Origin: Mycosarcoma maydis
Taxonomy: Eukaryota; Basidiomycota; Ustilaginomycetes; Ustilaginales
Assembly (NCBI RefSeq): GCF_000328475.2
Contig: NC_026479.1
Coordinates: forward strand, 1,674,001-1,738,000
Direction of reading: 5' to 3'
DNA length: 64,000 nucleotides
The translations under genes and the position numbers were made by a program. This document shows positions 20,865 through 29,715 of the stretch, piece after piece. Below the pieces are notes generated by a model. That model saw only the letters and a list, made by a program, of their open reading frames with translations. It had not been told where the DNA came from and made no database searches. Position 1 is the stretch's first letter. The number at the start of each line of letters is the position of its first letter.

Positions 20865-21938
20865 TCACTGCCAACCGCACGATTTGCGAATCGACAAGCT
20901 CCACTGTTGGCGCTGCCACTCGAGGATGATGGGGATCAAGTCAACCAGGCCAAACTGCGGCCAGAATTTGTCAACGAAATGCAAATGCGTCGAGTCTGTG
21001 CACTGCCAGAGCATAAAGTCGCTCAGCCTGGAAACGCCCGAGGTGCGCACAAGGATATCGAGCGGTGGCGAATGCGCCAATTGCATGTTATGCTCGAGGT
21101 CTTGTGCGCTGATGGAAAAGTCGATGTCATCGAGTAGATGGTGGAGCGATGAATGGCTGTTGTTCTGGGCGATCTGCTGCGCTTGCGCAGCTACGGCCGC
21201 CCTTTCAACGTGCCTTAGCTTGCGATCGAGACAGGTGCGAGCCGCACCCGTGATCTCGTCCCTGCTAGCGTATGGCATGCAGATGTTGAGCGTTGCCCTT
21301 GTATTGTGTTTTGTCATGTTCTCCATCCTCTCCACCGCCTCCCTCACGTCGGCGGGTAGCAAGTCCTTCCTTCCGGCAATGCGTACACGCACCGAATAGC
21401 GAGCGATCAATTCTCCATGCCCTGCCAATTCGATCAGCCTGGTCTTGGCGATCTGCATCAAAGTGCTCACCTCGGCTTCGCTGCGACGAAAATTGTCGAT
21501 CGCAAACGCGTACACAGTGACCGTGTCGAGACCGTCAAGGTTCAGACACACTTCGAGCACGGATTTGAGCGTTGCGAAGCCGGTCAGATGGCCGTGTTGG
21601 ATTGAATGGTGCGATGTACGTGCCCAACGACGGTTGCCATCCATGACGAACGCGATGTGGCGCGGAATTGGACCGAGCGAGAGCGTCGACAGCAGAAGCT
21701 GCTGCGGTGACGGAATAGGCAACAGCGACAAGAGCGACAGTGGCGACAGAGCCACTTGCTTGAGCATCTGTCGCTTGCTCGGCATCGTCGACGACAAAGG
21801 CTGCGTCATCCCGTTCGCACTCGTCATGGCCGGTTTCGCAGGTTTCGCACAAGTTGTCGTCGGATGCGAATCGTCACTCAGCGAACTCGATGTGTCGCTC
21901 TGTCTGTCGAGAGGTGTCCAAGGCTCTGCCACCGGCAT
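20865..21938 (-). CDS. RER2: Cis-prenyltransferase (dehydrodolichyl diphosphate synthase)
   Basis: The 357-residue product carries the hallmark motifs of the UPP/DHDD synthase family. HIAFVMDGNRRWA holds the catalytic Asp in the DGNRRWA block. TVYAFAIDNFRRS matches the usual AFSxENxxR block, with Asp in place of Glu. The C-terminal region has ILVRTSGVSRLSDFMLWQ. The enzyme extends farnesyl diphosphate with isopentenyl units to make the dolichol backbone at the endoplasmic reticulum, which feeds N-glycosylation and GPI anchoring. The first 75 residues are a variable extension with a Leu/Ser/Pro-rich patch that may touch the membrane. In the RTSG block the residue after TSG is Val rather than the common Glu, a small departure. 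A partner subunit is expected in fungi but not seen here. The start at 21938 is the first Met in the frame. Confidence 0.9.
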   Translation of the reverse strand: MPVAEPWTPLDRQSDTSSSLSDDSHPTTTCAKPAKPAMTSANGMTQPLSSTMPSKRQMLKQVALSPLSLLSLLPIPSPQQLLLSTLSLGPIPRHIAFVMDGNRRWARTSHHSIQHGHLTGFATLKSVLEVCLNLDGLDTVTVYAFAIDNFRRSEAEVSTLMQIAKTRLIELAGHGELIARYSVRVRIAGRKDLLPADVREAVERMENMTKHNTRATLNICMPYASRDEITGAARTCLDRKLRHVERAAVAAQAQQIAQNNSHSSLHHLLDDIDFSISAQDLEHNMQLAHSPPLDILVRTSGVSRLSDFMLWQCTDSTHLHFVDKFWPQFGLVDLIPIILEWQRQQWSLSIRKSCGWQ

Positions 21939-22401
21939 CGTGCAACTAAACAGCCTCGGCAGTGTAAGGCAAACCGAGATGCAGAGATGGGATGCACCAA
22001 CCGTTATGAGAAGAGCAACTGAGCGCTCCAGTCGTGTTGGATTCGCTTTCTTCCAGCGTCATCTCGAACTCCGCCCAACTCACGATCCACGATTCACGAT
22101 CCACGATTCACGATTATTTCACGATATATTCACGCATTATTTTGTTACCTCGCATGTGGTCGTTGCAGCGGAACGACGCAACAGGATCGTTTTGAAATCG
22201 GTAGATCGGGGTGCATTTGCTCCGATTCGAAATCTGTGATTCCCGCTTTGGCTTCTCTTGCCGACGCGGTTGGGCCAACACACGAACCAGTGCACAATTT
22301 CCGACACTCACGACTGTTTGTCATATGACTCGGTCCTGCTTCACCACCTCGTCACAATTCGTACCTGGCGAACGAGGCGCCTTGGTCTCTCGGCTACAAT
22401 C
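21939..22401. promoter_or_regulatory. Bidirectional promoter region with clustered GATTCAC words
   Basis: This 463-base gap separates divergent genes. At about 22081-22132 it carries consecutive CACGATCCACGATTCACGAT-type words and a TTCACGATATATTCACG stretch. Whether the motif array has a regulatory role is unknown; its central position between two starts makes it a candidate. Confidence 0.4.
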
Positions 22402-24249
22402 ATGGATGCGAACCCCTTTGCAGTGTGGGACGATCCCGCACCCGCACCCGCTTCGACATCTTTGACCACTGCCTCGTCGTCCAATGGACCGAAAGACTTA
22501 AAGGATGACAAAATGATCGAGCAAGAAGCACGTCTATCTCTAGAATACCAAGACGAGGATCCTGGCTGGGGTGCTGGATCTGCATTGGCATCGCGAGATA
22601 ACAGTCCGGAGAAGACGAGAAATCAAGCGACATGGTCGCGCGCTGCACCTTCTGCTGTCCTGCCAATCTCAGAGAACGCAATCTCGAATCAAGCATCAGC
22701 GTCCGCTTCTACAGAGGCGCAAGAGGATTCAGATCCAGGGCTGGTCCAAGTGCCTGCCATTACGACAGAAGTAGCCGAAGCATCGGCGGCGACAGTGAAG
22801 GATGCTGCTGCACACGCAGGAGGAGATCAGACCAGCACGGATGAGCCCACAGCAAGAGCAGATACAGAACAGGTCCAGGACGACCAAGACGACAACACAG
22901 ACGCCTTTGAAGACTCGCGGCAGGAGCAGGCTGTACAGGTGCAGGATCTCTCGTCGCCAGAGGAGCTTGATGAAAAGGCGACCATTGCAGCGGTCCCGGT
23001 TGAAGCGGCTGAGGATGATGACGGGTTTGACGATTTTGGAGAAGCAGCAGGTGAAGACGACGGAGCAGCTGCCAACGACGACTTTGGCGATTTTGACGAC
23101 TTTGAGACGGGTGATGCGCAAGATGAGGTCGGTTTTGGTGACGATGACTTTGGCGACGACGGGTTCGGTCAATCCATGGGGCACACAGAGCAAGCAGCGC
23201 CGGCACCGATCCGCACCGTGGCATCAACAAACCGAGATTGGTCTGCTTTGGACGTCACAACAAGGTCGAATCGAATCGATCTGGCCAGTTGCGTCGCCGC
23301 TCTGCTCCCGCTGTCGGCTGCAGCAGAAAGAGAGCTAGACAGTGCAGGACTTCGTCAGGTGGAAGGGCCATCGCAGGTGCTGGTAAGCGCAGAATGCCGT
23401 CAGCTTTGGACGGATCTGTCGTCATTGCCGTCGGTCAAGCCGATCGACTGGGTGCGTAGCAAGACTCGACGTGACTATCTCATATCGATGGGTGTGCCGG
23501 TCAACCTTGATGAGATCCACTCGTCGTTTGCATCTGGCTCGGGCGGATCCAAGCAATTGCCACCGCTGCAGCTTCATTACGACTCGTCGACTGGAAGTGG
23601 ATCGGCTTTGGTGGATTCGAACGGCAGCGTTCCACAGAGGAGCTCGAGCTTGAAGCTGTCGGGAAGTTCGGCACCAGCGTTGGCGGCGCAACGATCTGCT
23701 TCGACGTCCAACAGTCCGCGAAATGGCAATTCGAGCCCAGCGCTGGGATCGAGTACGAATCGCGAGCGTATGGCGGAGCGACGAATGCAAGAGCTTGGAT
23801 TGGGCGCTGCACCAGCGGTAGATCTGCGGCGAGCGCAGGAGCTGGTCAACAAGAGTGAGGATCAGCTGACTCTTCTCTCGCTGCCGGCGCTCAAGTCGAT
23901 GCTGAGGGAGCTCAACACGATGACAAGGTCGACGTCGAGTCTGTTGACGCACCACTTGACGCTGAGGGAGAGCTATCAGGCGGATTCGGAAATGTACAAC
24001 TCGATGATCAAGGAGCTGGTCACGGGTGCAGCCAGCAGGTTTAGTGGGAGCAGCGGATCATCGGGAGGAAGCAATTCGGTAGCCGGAGGCCGAGGGGACA
24101 GTCGCCGATCGACAACGATGGGCTTGAGCGCATCCAGTTCAGGCAAGGCGAGGGTCAACAGCTTACCGGTTGGCTCGACGGCCATGTCCGGGACACGGTC
24201 CATGAGTCCCTCGCTTCGAGGCGGTGTCGGGACGAGCCCACGACGATGA
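22402..24249 (+). CDS. Acidic adaptor-accessory-like protein (Laa2/DUF5102-like)
   Basis: The 615-residue product starts MDANPFAVWDDP, containing an NPF motif. An acidic half follows, with repeated DFGDF/DDFE/DDFG words at about 205-255, which resemble ligands of clathrin adaptor gamma-ear domains. A conserved-looking block at about 285-365 includes IDLASCVAALLPLS and RRDYLISMGVPVNLDE. A helical region at about 480-545 (QLTLLSLPALKSMLRELN) is probably a coiled coil, and the tail is Ser/Gly-rich. The combination resembles fungal AP-1 accessory protein Laa2 and, more loosely, aftiphilin, so a role in trans-Golgi or endosomal traffic is inferred. The family call rests on motif memory only. The start at 22402 is chosen because the upstream frame extension (48 codons) has no protein character. 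No intron is evident. Confidence 0.55.
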   Translation: MDANPFAVWDDPAPAPASTSLTTASSSNGPKDLKDDKMIEQEARLSLEYQDEDPGWGAGSALASRDNSPEKTRNQATWSRAAPSAVLPISENAISNQASASASTEAQEDSDPGLVQVPAITTEVAEASAATVKDAAAHAGGDQTSTDEPTARADTEQVQDDQDDNTDAFEDSRQEQAVQVQDLSSPEELDEKATIAAVPVEAAEDDDGFDDFGEAAGEDDGAAANDDFGDFDDFETGDAQDEVGFGDDDFGDDGFGQSMGHTEQAAPAPIRTVASTNRDWSALDVTTRSNRIDLASCVAALLPLSAAAERELDSAGLRQVEGPSQVLVSAECRQLWTDLSSLPSVKPIDWVRSKTRRDYLISMGVPVNLDEIHSSFASGSGGSKQLPPLQLHYDSSTGSGSALVDSNGSVPQRSSSLKLSGSSAPALAAQRSASTSNSPRNGNSSPALGSSTNRERMAERRMQELGLGAAPAVDLRRAQELVNKSEDQLTLLSLPALKSMLRELNTMTRSTSSLLTHHLTLRESYQADSEMYNSMIKELVTGAASRFSGSSGSSGGSNSVAGGRGDSRRSTTMGLSASSSGKARVNSLPVGSTAMSGTRSMSPSLRGGVGTSPRR

Positions 24250-26181
24250 TGCTCAGCAGGCAAAACACCACTGCATACATATCTTTGCCCTAGGCCGAGC
24301 GGCGCCATAGCCGCGAACGTGACACGACCATGTGCTAGCAGAGAGGAGTGTGACGGCATGTGAGTGCGGGGGACAAGATCGGCATCGTCCCGATCAGAAA
24401 CGGAGCCCAGCCGATACTGCTAAGCACAAGTTGAAGCTTTGAGTGACAGCCAACCAGCCAGCCATTCGTGATTTGTAGGTGACACTTGGTGCTCACCTGG
24501 CTTGCTCGGTGCTCGCATGCGACCACTGGTCGACAACACAGTTGTAATGTGAGGTGAGAGTGCTCTACCTACGCCGCAAAGTGGTGAGGCACATCAGAAA
24601 AATGTGAGTGCATTTCAGGCTCGTGTGGAGCGGATAGGCAGCAATCTCAGCTCGTGTTGAGCCATAAATTAGTTCTGGCACTCGCAGGGAATCACTTGGT
24701 CTAAAAGGTAGGAGGAGTGGCAATGCGGGCTGAGGTGATGGTCATTAGGCGTGATTGACGAGACACGAGATACGTTTGGATGAACAAGGTCGCGTCAGTG
24801 CATCATGATCCACGACACAGTGCATCTATACATGTTCGGTTGCGTTGTTTGTTTGTTTTGGATTCACGAATCACGATTCGATAGAGTGGACGGAGCAGCA
24901 AGAGGTCGCTCCGCAATTCAGCGCACTCAAACTCTCTTGACTGAGTTTCATGACTTTGTTCCAGCGAAGAAAATCAGAAAATTCACTTGTTACTGCGACC
25001 AGCCTAAGGAGGTGCGTGCGACGCGCTTGACAACGTGAATGATCTACCTCACAGCTTTAACGTGTCCCCCCGCAGTCTCACGTCTCGGAATTTTCTTGGG
25101 CTTGCAAGCACAACTCACTCGTGACTGCTGTGCTCGGTGCTCACCTGTGCCACTCTAAGATGCCGAATGTGCTCAAATCAAAATACTCTAAAACTGACAC
25201 CACACGCTAGGCTCAGCAAGGGTCCTCTCTGCTCGTGACTGTGACTCTCACCTTTTCACTTTAGAGTTACATCGGAATCTGCCTGTGCCCTGATGTGGCA
25301 GGTCGCTTGTCGCTTGGTGAATCTTGCTGGCACAGCCGTCGTGCATGTCACATTCTTTTCGCATTCTTTTCGCGCGCGTTGACCAACTTAGCACCCTTTT
25401 TTCACACCTTCTTGCACTGAGGCGTTGCATACGGAGCAGCGAGCAACGCTTTCGACGGAAACAGGCGGCTTACCTTACAGTATCATCAACAAGTGCACGG
25501 TGGCGTCTAACTTAATTGAAATCATGAGAGTCTTGATTGACCCGAGTGCGTGCTTGCATCGATCGTGCGCTTCGCTTTCAAATCGCACTCCGACGCAGAA
25601 TACGATTCACAAATCATGATTCGTTCGAGAAAGGCCATCCAGCCAGTCACGAGTCTCGGGCGTTGTTTTGGTCGCGTTGGCTTTGCTTCCACGCCTTTGA
25701 CAGACTGTCGTGACTCTTGACTCGCGTACAGCGTTTGTACCGCGCTCTGATCGTAAATCCTGCCCTTCTTCACAACGCACTTGTGATTCACATTCGTGAT
25801 TGCTGTGTCTGCCTGATCAGCGCCCCCTGCCCCTCACAACTCACGACTGTGACTTGGGATGTTTTCACTTGTTGGACCTTTATTTTCCCCGCACGTCGAT
25901 TTGCCATGCCTGTCGCTTCCCATCCTCTTTCGCTCCTCCCTCGCTCCTCCCTCGCTCCTCCTCCTCACGATCCATCCAGAGTTCCTGTCTTGTTGCCACC
26001 ATCGCCTCCTATCCTTCCTTCCGTACCCTGTGCCTCTCTCCAAATTTTACCTCGCACTATACCCAATCCACTCAACCATATAATCCTGTCTACAGTGGAT
26101 AATCTTCCACTCGCGCATTGAATCCACGCACCTCGATCCAAACGCCCACCTCTAAGCGCCACTACATCACAACGCTCCAAC
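24250..26181. other. Intergenic, about 1.9 kb, no supported gene
   Basis: Scattered GATTCAC words occur (for example 24862-24880). The last 300 bases are rich in CT and TC, with two tandem copies of CGCTCCTCC near 25930-25960, fitting a promoter and leader for the next gene. Confidence 0.45.
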
Positions 26182-29100
26182 ATGCCCACCGCCACAAAAC
26201 GTAGGCAGCAGCTTGCTCCGCTTGCAAAGCGACAACCATCCGCTTCCGCTCGCTCCGAATCCGGCCTCTCACGACGCTCCTCTGTAGGTTCCTTCAAGAC
26301 TGCCACTGGTGACTCCAACTATACCCGCGCCATCTCTGCTTCCGAGGACGACGATGATGACGACGACCAAGAACAAGACGAACAAGACCAAGACGATCAA
26401 GAACCTCTCCAAGACCAAGCCGACGACGCAGATGATACCCAGACGGTTCCTCGTCACCATCCCGACCAAGCCGAGTCCAGCGAAGAGTCGGACGAATCAC
26501 CGGACATCTTCCATAAGAACAGCGATACCAGCACCATTCACAAATCTCCTCCCACCTCTCAAGACGATGTTGAATCTAACGATGCTCCCCGAAAGCATGA
26601 CCGTACTCCTCCGCGCTCCAAACCTTCCCGCAACACGCTTCTCGCTCCGGATGATGCGCTTACCCCAACCAACGGCCGTGCCGACCGCAAAAGCGTTCGT
26701 GCGTCCCATGCTAGCCATCTCACTCTTCCCTCCCAGCGCTCGGACGCAGCCGACTACCGCGATGCTTCCAAGCGTCTTAGCAAGATATCCACTTCCACCT
26801 ACAATCCTCGCAGCAGAGCCCCCTCCCGCACAGCCAGTCTCCTGGACCCTTACTCGCCTGAAACCGAAATGCGCGATGCGCGCTATCGCTCCGTCTCGGA
26901 ACGAGGCGGTGGCAGGCTCAGCCGCCTCTTGCCCGCCGCCTCGCTACGTGACTTTGGCGGCTCTGTGCGCAACTCATTTCAATCTCAGCGAGACCTCTCG
27001 AGCCGCTATGCTTCCAGCTACATCGAGCCTCGAGCCTCTTCCAACAGGGAGATGCTTGCATCCCCCGCTGCCGGCATCCACCATCGCGACTCTGACCGCC
27101 TCAGCATCGCATCGCGCGCCACCGCTCGAAGACCCGCTTCAATCGCTTCCAAGATGCTCGACGCCGACACTCAGGTCTATCCCGGCACACGCATCCGCAA
27201 GTACATCGAACCTCAGCTCAACGAAGCCATGCGACGCGTCATGAAACAGTTCGCAGGCCACAATTTGCAAGATCACCGATGCGATGGATACCCCATCGCC
27301 GTCTTTGTCGGTGCCACCGCCATCGACACGGGCAGCATCATTCAGCCTCACGTTTCAGGCGCTGTCTCGCTCTACTTTGGGCCCGGTCATCCCAAAAATA
27401 TGGCTTCGCTTCTCCCCGAACAAGACCGCACGCCCAGTCACCTTCTCAACCCCAGAGCGCCCACGCCCTCCTCGCTCTCCCGCCGTGCTGAATTGCGTTC
27501 AGCCATCACTGCGCTCCACACCATTTATGAGCTCTACCGCGGCCGCGCCTGTGCGCACGTCTGCATCGACTCGGCCTACGTCGCCAAAGCTTGGGGCACC
27601 TGGATCCCCACTTGGGAGCTCAAAGGCTGGCCAGGTGAGGACGACGAGGAGGAGGGCGATCGCGAACGTTGGGAGGAAGAGTACTACGAGCGACGCAGAA
27701 CCCAGCGCAGGGCCTACGACAGGCACGGTGCCAGGTACATGGGTCTACCTGATCGACGCGGTGGCAGCGGCAGGGACGGTTACGCGAGCGATGGAGGCCG
27801 CTACCGCGACTCGCGAGCGCCTTCTCGTCGCAGAGAGTACGACGATCGCGACGACTGGCTCTCCAACGACCCTTATGCCAATCACAGCCCAAGACGAGCG
27901 ACCCGACGACGCGGTGGCCGCAGCAACTACGACTGTCCGTCCGAGGAAGACTCACCTCCCCGAGGAGGTCGTCGCAGATACGACCCTGTAGACGACTACC
28001 GCCATGCAGATTCCTATTCGCCTGACCGCTCTTCCTTTCGTCGCCGGCCCATGCGCCGAGCACCAGGCCGACGTCTCGTGGACGAGGACCTGCTTCGAGA
28101 ACTCGCCGACATTCGCTACGAGTTTGCACGTGTCGAGCGCGATCGCAAGGGCTCCGCTCACCTCTACCTCATCGATCGTAGCAACAACCCCGCTGACCGC
28201 ATGGCTCGCGCCGTCGTCAAGTCCGAGGGAAGCCTGCTCAACAGTCAAGCCGACGAGTTCGATGCGCCCTCCGAGGTTGGCCTGCACGTCGACCAGGCTC
28301 ATTCTTCGGATGAAGAGGTGCTTGATGACGAGAACGAAGAATGGCTCGAGACCCGCAGCCGATTCTCAGTTGCCTCGAGGAGCACCAAAGGCGGTCCAAG
28401 GCGCGGAAACAGTCGGCCCAACACGAGAAACAGTATCATCTCGAACGCATCCGGTAGGTTGCGATCCTCGACTTCTTTGCCTGCGGGCCATTTGAAGGGC
28501 GCGTCAAGGAGGCAGCTTGACACATTCACCGAGGAAGATGAGGATGATCTCGCAGCAGACGCAAGGTCTGTCAGGACTCACCGGTCTGAACGCTCGAGAA
28601 AGTCAACACGAGCCGAGAGAGAAAGGGATGAGTATCGTGCGCGACAGGATAAGCTGGATGCCGAGGCGGTCGCCATAGTTAAACGTTCTACTACGCAGTC
28701 ATCCACCAGAAGGACAGCACCGCATGCGGGCCGCTTGGCTCTGGCTCCTAGGGAGCGCGGTGGTAATAGCTCGAGGATCTCGATCGATTCGCGCAGGGAA
28801 GACACACGCGCGTCGATCGAGCTGCTCTCTCCGGATACAGCATCGCGACGTGGATCGATCGACAGCAGGCGTAGGCTCAGCAATGTGCGTTCGCAGCCCG
28901 ATTTGCGAGATGCCACTCGAGCACGCAAGGATCGATCTACGGTGCTTAGCGCGCTGGCCTCAGCGGCTACCTACCGGGGTGACGATGACGAGCAAGACGA
29001 GCATGACGGGCGTGACGAGCATGACTTTGAGCCTCGCCCACGCCGTTCTGTACAGCTTCCCGTATCTGATGTGCGTGGACCGAGGCAGACACGTAGCCGC

Positions 29101-29526
29101 ATCATGTCGGAGCAAAACGACTACCCGCAGATGGACGACCTCGTACCTCCTGCGCGTATGTGGGATAGCGGCTCTGTATACTCGCGTCACAGCGTGGACA
29201 ATCGTCAGCCTGCATCTCCGCACTCTCAACGCAAAGGCCTCTTCGGCACTCGTCCGTCCGACGTCCCCGCACACCGCGCACCCGCCACGCCCAAAAAAAC
29301 AAGCTTCGGCCTCTTCTCAAACCGCTCCACCCCCTCGCTCCACCGCTCCCCTGCTCCCGAAGACGCCGACTACCAATGGTCCAAAACCAGCCGCAACAAG
29401 CGCCAACAGCGCGAGCAGCGCGAGTGGCATTCCACCACCGCACACGATGACCCCACCAGTCACTGGGACGACCATTCCCCCAAGAAGGGTGGACTCTTGA
29501 GCCGCATGTTTGGCCGCAAAAAGTGA
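26182..29526 (+). CDS. Large disordered protein with an embedded RNase H-like domain
   Basis: The 1114-residue product is mostly low-complexity: an acidic run at about 50-80 and many Arg/Ser-rich stretches. A folded core at about 335-690 matches the type I RNase H pattern. It has a first strand (YPIAVFVGATAIDTGS, about 370), helix AELRSAITALHTIYELYRG (about 436), strand CAHVCIDSAYVAKAWGTW (about 457), WELKGW, then after a 150-residue Arg/Asp/Tyr-rich insertion DEDLLRELADIRYE (about 634) and NNPADRMARAV (about 668). The Glu, second Asp and last Asp align with three of the four catalytic acids. The first Asp (normally TDG) appears missing. RNase H folds cut RNA in RNA-DNA hybrids; here activity is doubtful, and nucleic-acid binding is a safer inference. 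It is intron-free and converges on the next gene. Confidence 0.7.
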   Translation: MPTATKRRQQLAPLAKRQPSASARSESGLSRRSSVGSFKTATGDSNYTRAISASEDDDDDDDQEQDEQDQDDQEPLQDQADDADDTQTVPRHHPDQAESSEESDESPDIFHKNSDTSTIHKSPPTSQDDVESNDAPRKHDRTPPRSKPSRNTLLAPDDALTPTNGRADRKSVRASHASHLTLPSQRSDAADYRDASKRLSKISTSTYNPRSRAPSRTASLLDPYSPETEMRDARYRSVSERGGGRLSRLLPAASLRDFGGSVRNSFQSQRDLSSRYASSYIEPRASSNREMLASPAAGIHHRDSDRLSIASRATARRPASIASKMLDADTQVYPGTRIRKYIEPQLNEAMRRVMKQFAGHNLQDHRCDGYPIAVFVGATAIDTGSIIQPHVSGAVSLYFGPGHPKNMASLLPEQDRTPSHLLNPRAPTPSSLSRRAELRSAITALHTIYELYRGRACAHVCIDSAYVAKAWGTWIPTWELKGWPGEDDEEEGDRERWEEEYYERRRTQRRAYDRHGARYMGLPDRRGGSGRDGYASDGGRYRDSRAPSRRREYDDRDDWLSNDPYANHSPRRATRRRGGRSNYDCPSEEDSPPRGGRRRYDPVDDYRHADSYSPDRSSFRRRPMRRAPGRRLVDEDLLRELADIRYEFARVERDRKGSAHLYLIDRSNNPADRMARAVVKSEGSLLNSQADEFDAPSEVGLHVDQAHSSDEEVLDDENEEWLETRSRFSVASRSTKGGPRRGNSRPNTRNSIISNASGRLRSSTSLPAGHLKGASRRQLDTFTEEDEDDLAADARSVRTHRSERSRKSTRAERERDEYRARQDKLDAEAVAIVKRSTTQSSTRRTAPHAGRLALAPRERGGNSSRISIDSRREDTRASIELLSPDTASRRGSIDSRRRLSNVRSQPDLRDATRARKDRSTVLSALASAATYRGDDDEQDEHDGRDEHDFEPRPRRSVQLPVSDVRGPRQTRSRIMSEQNDYPQMDDLVPPARMWDSGSVYSRHSVDNRQPASPHSQRKGLFGTRPSDVPAHRAPATPKKTSFGLFSNRSTPSLHRSPAPEDADYQWSKTSRNKRQQREQREWHSTTAHDDPTSHWDDHSPKKGGLLSRMFGRKK

Positions 29527-29715
29527 TTTGCTTCTGACCCTAACGCACATAACACTGTTGACGGTGGAGAAACGATGATCCTTACAAAACGGATTGCGTG
29601 CAAAGATATTGACATTGGACCGAATCAACAGTGCGTTTTTCTCTTTCACGTGTCGTGAGTGTTGACATATTTAGATGTGGGCAATGTACGTGTGATGCGA
29701 GTCTACCTTGCTTCG

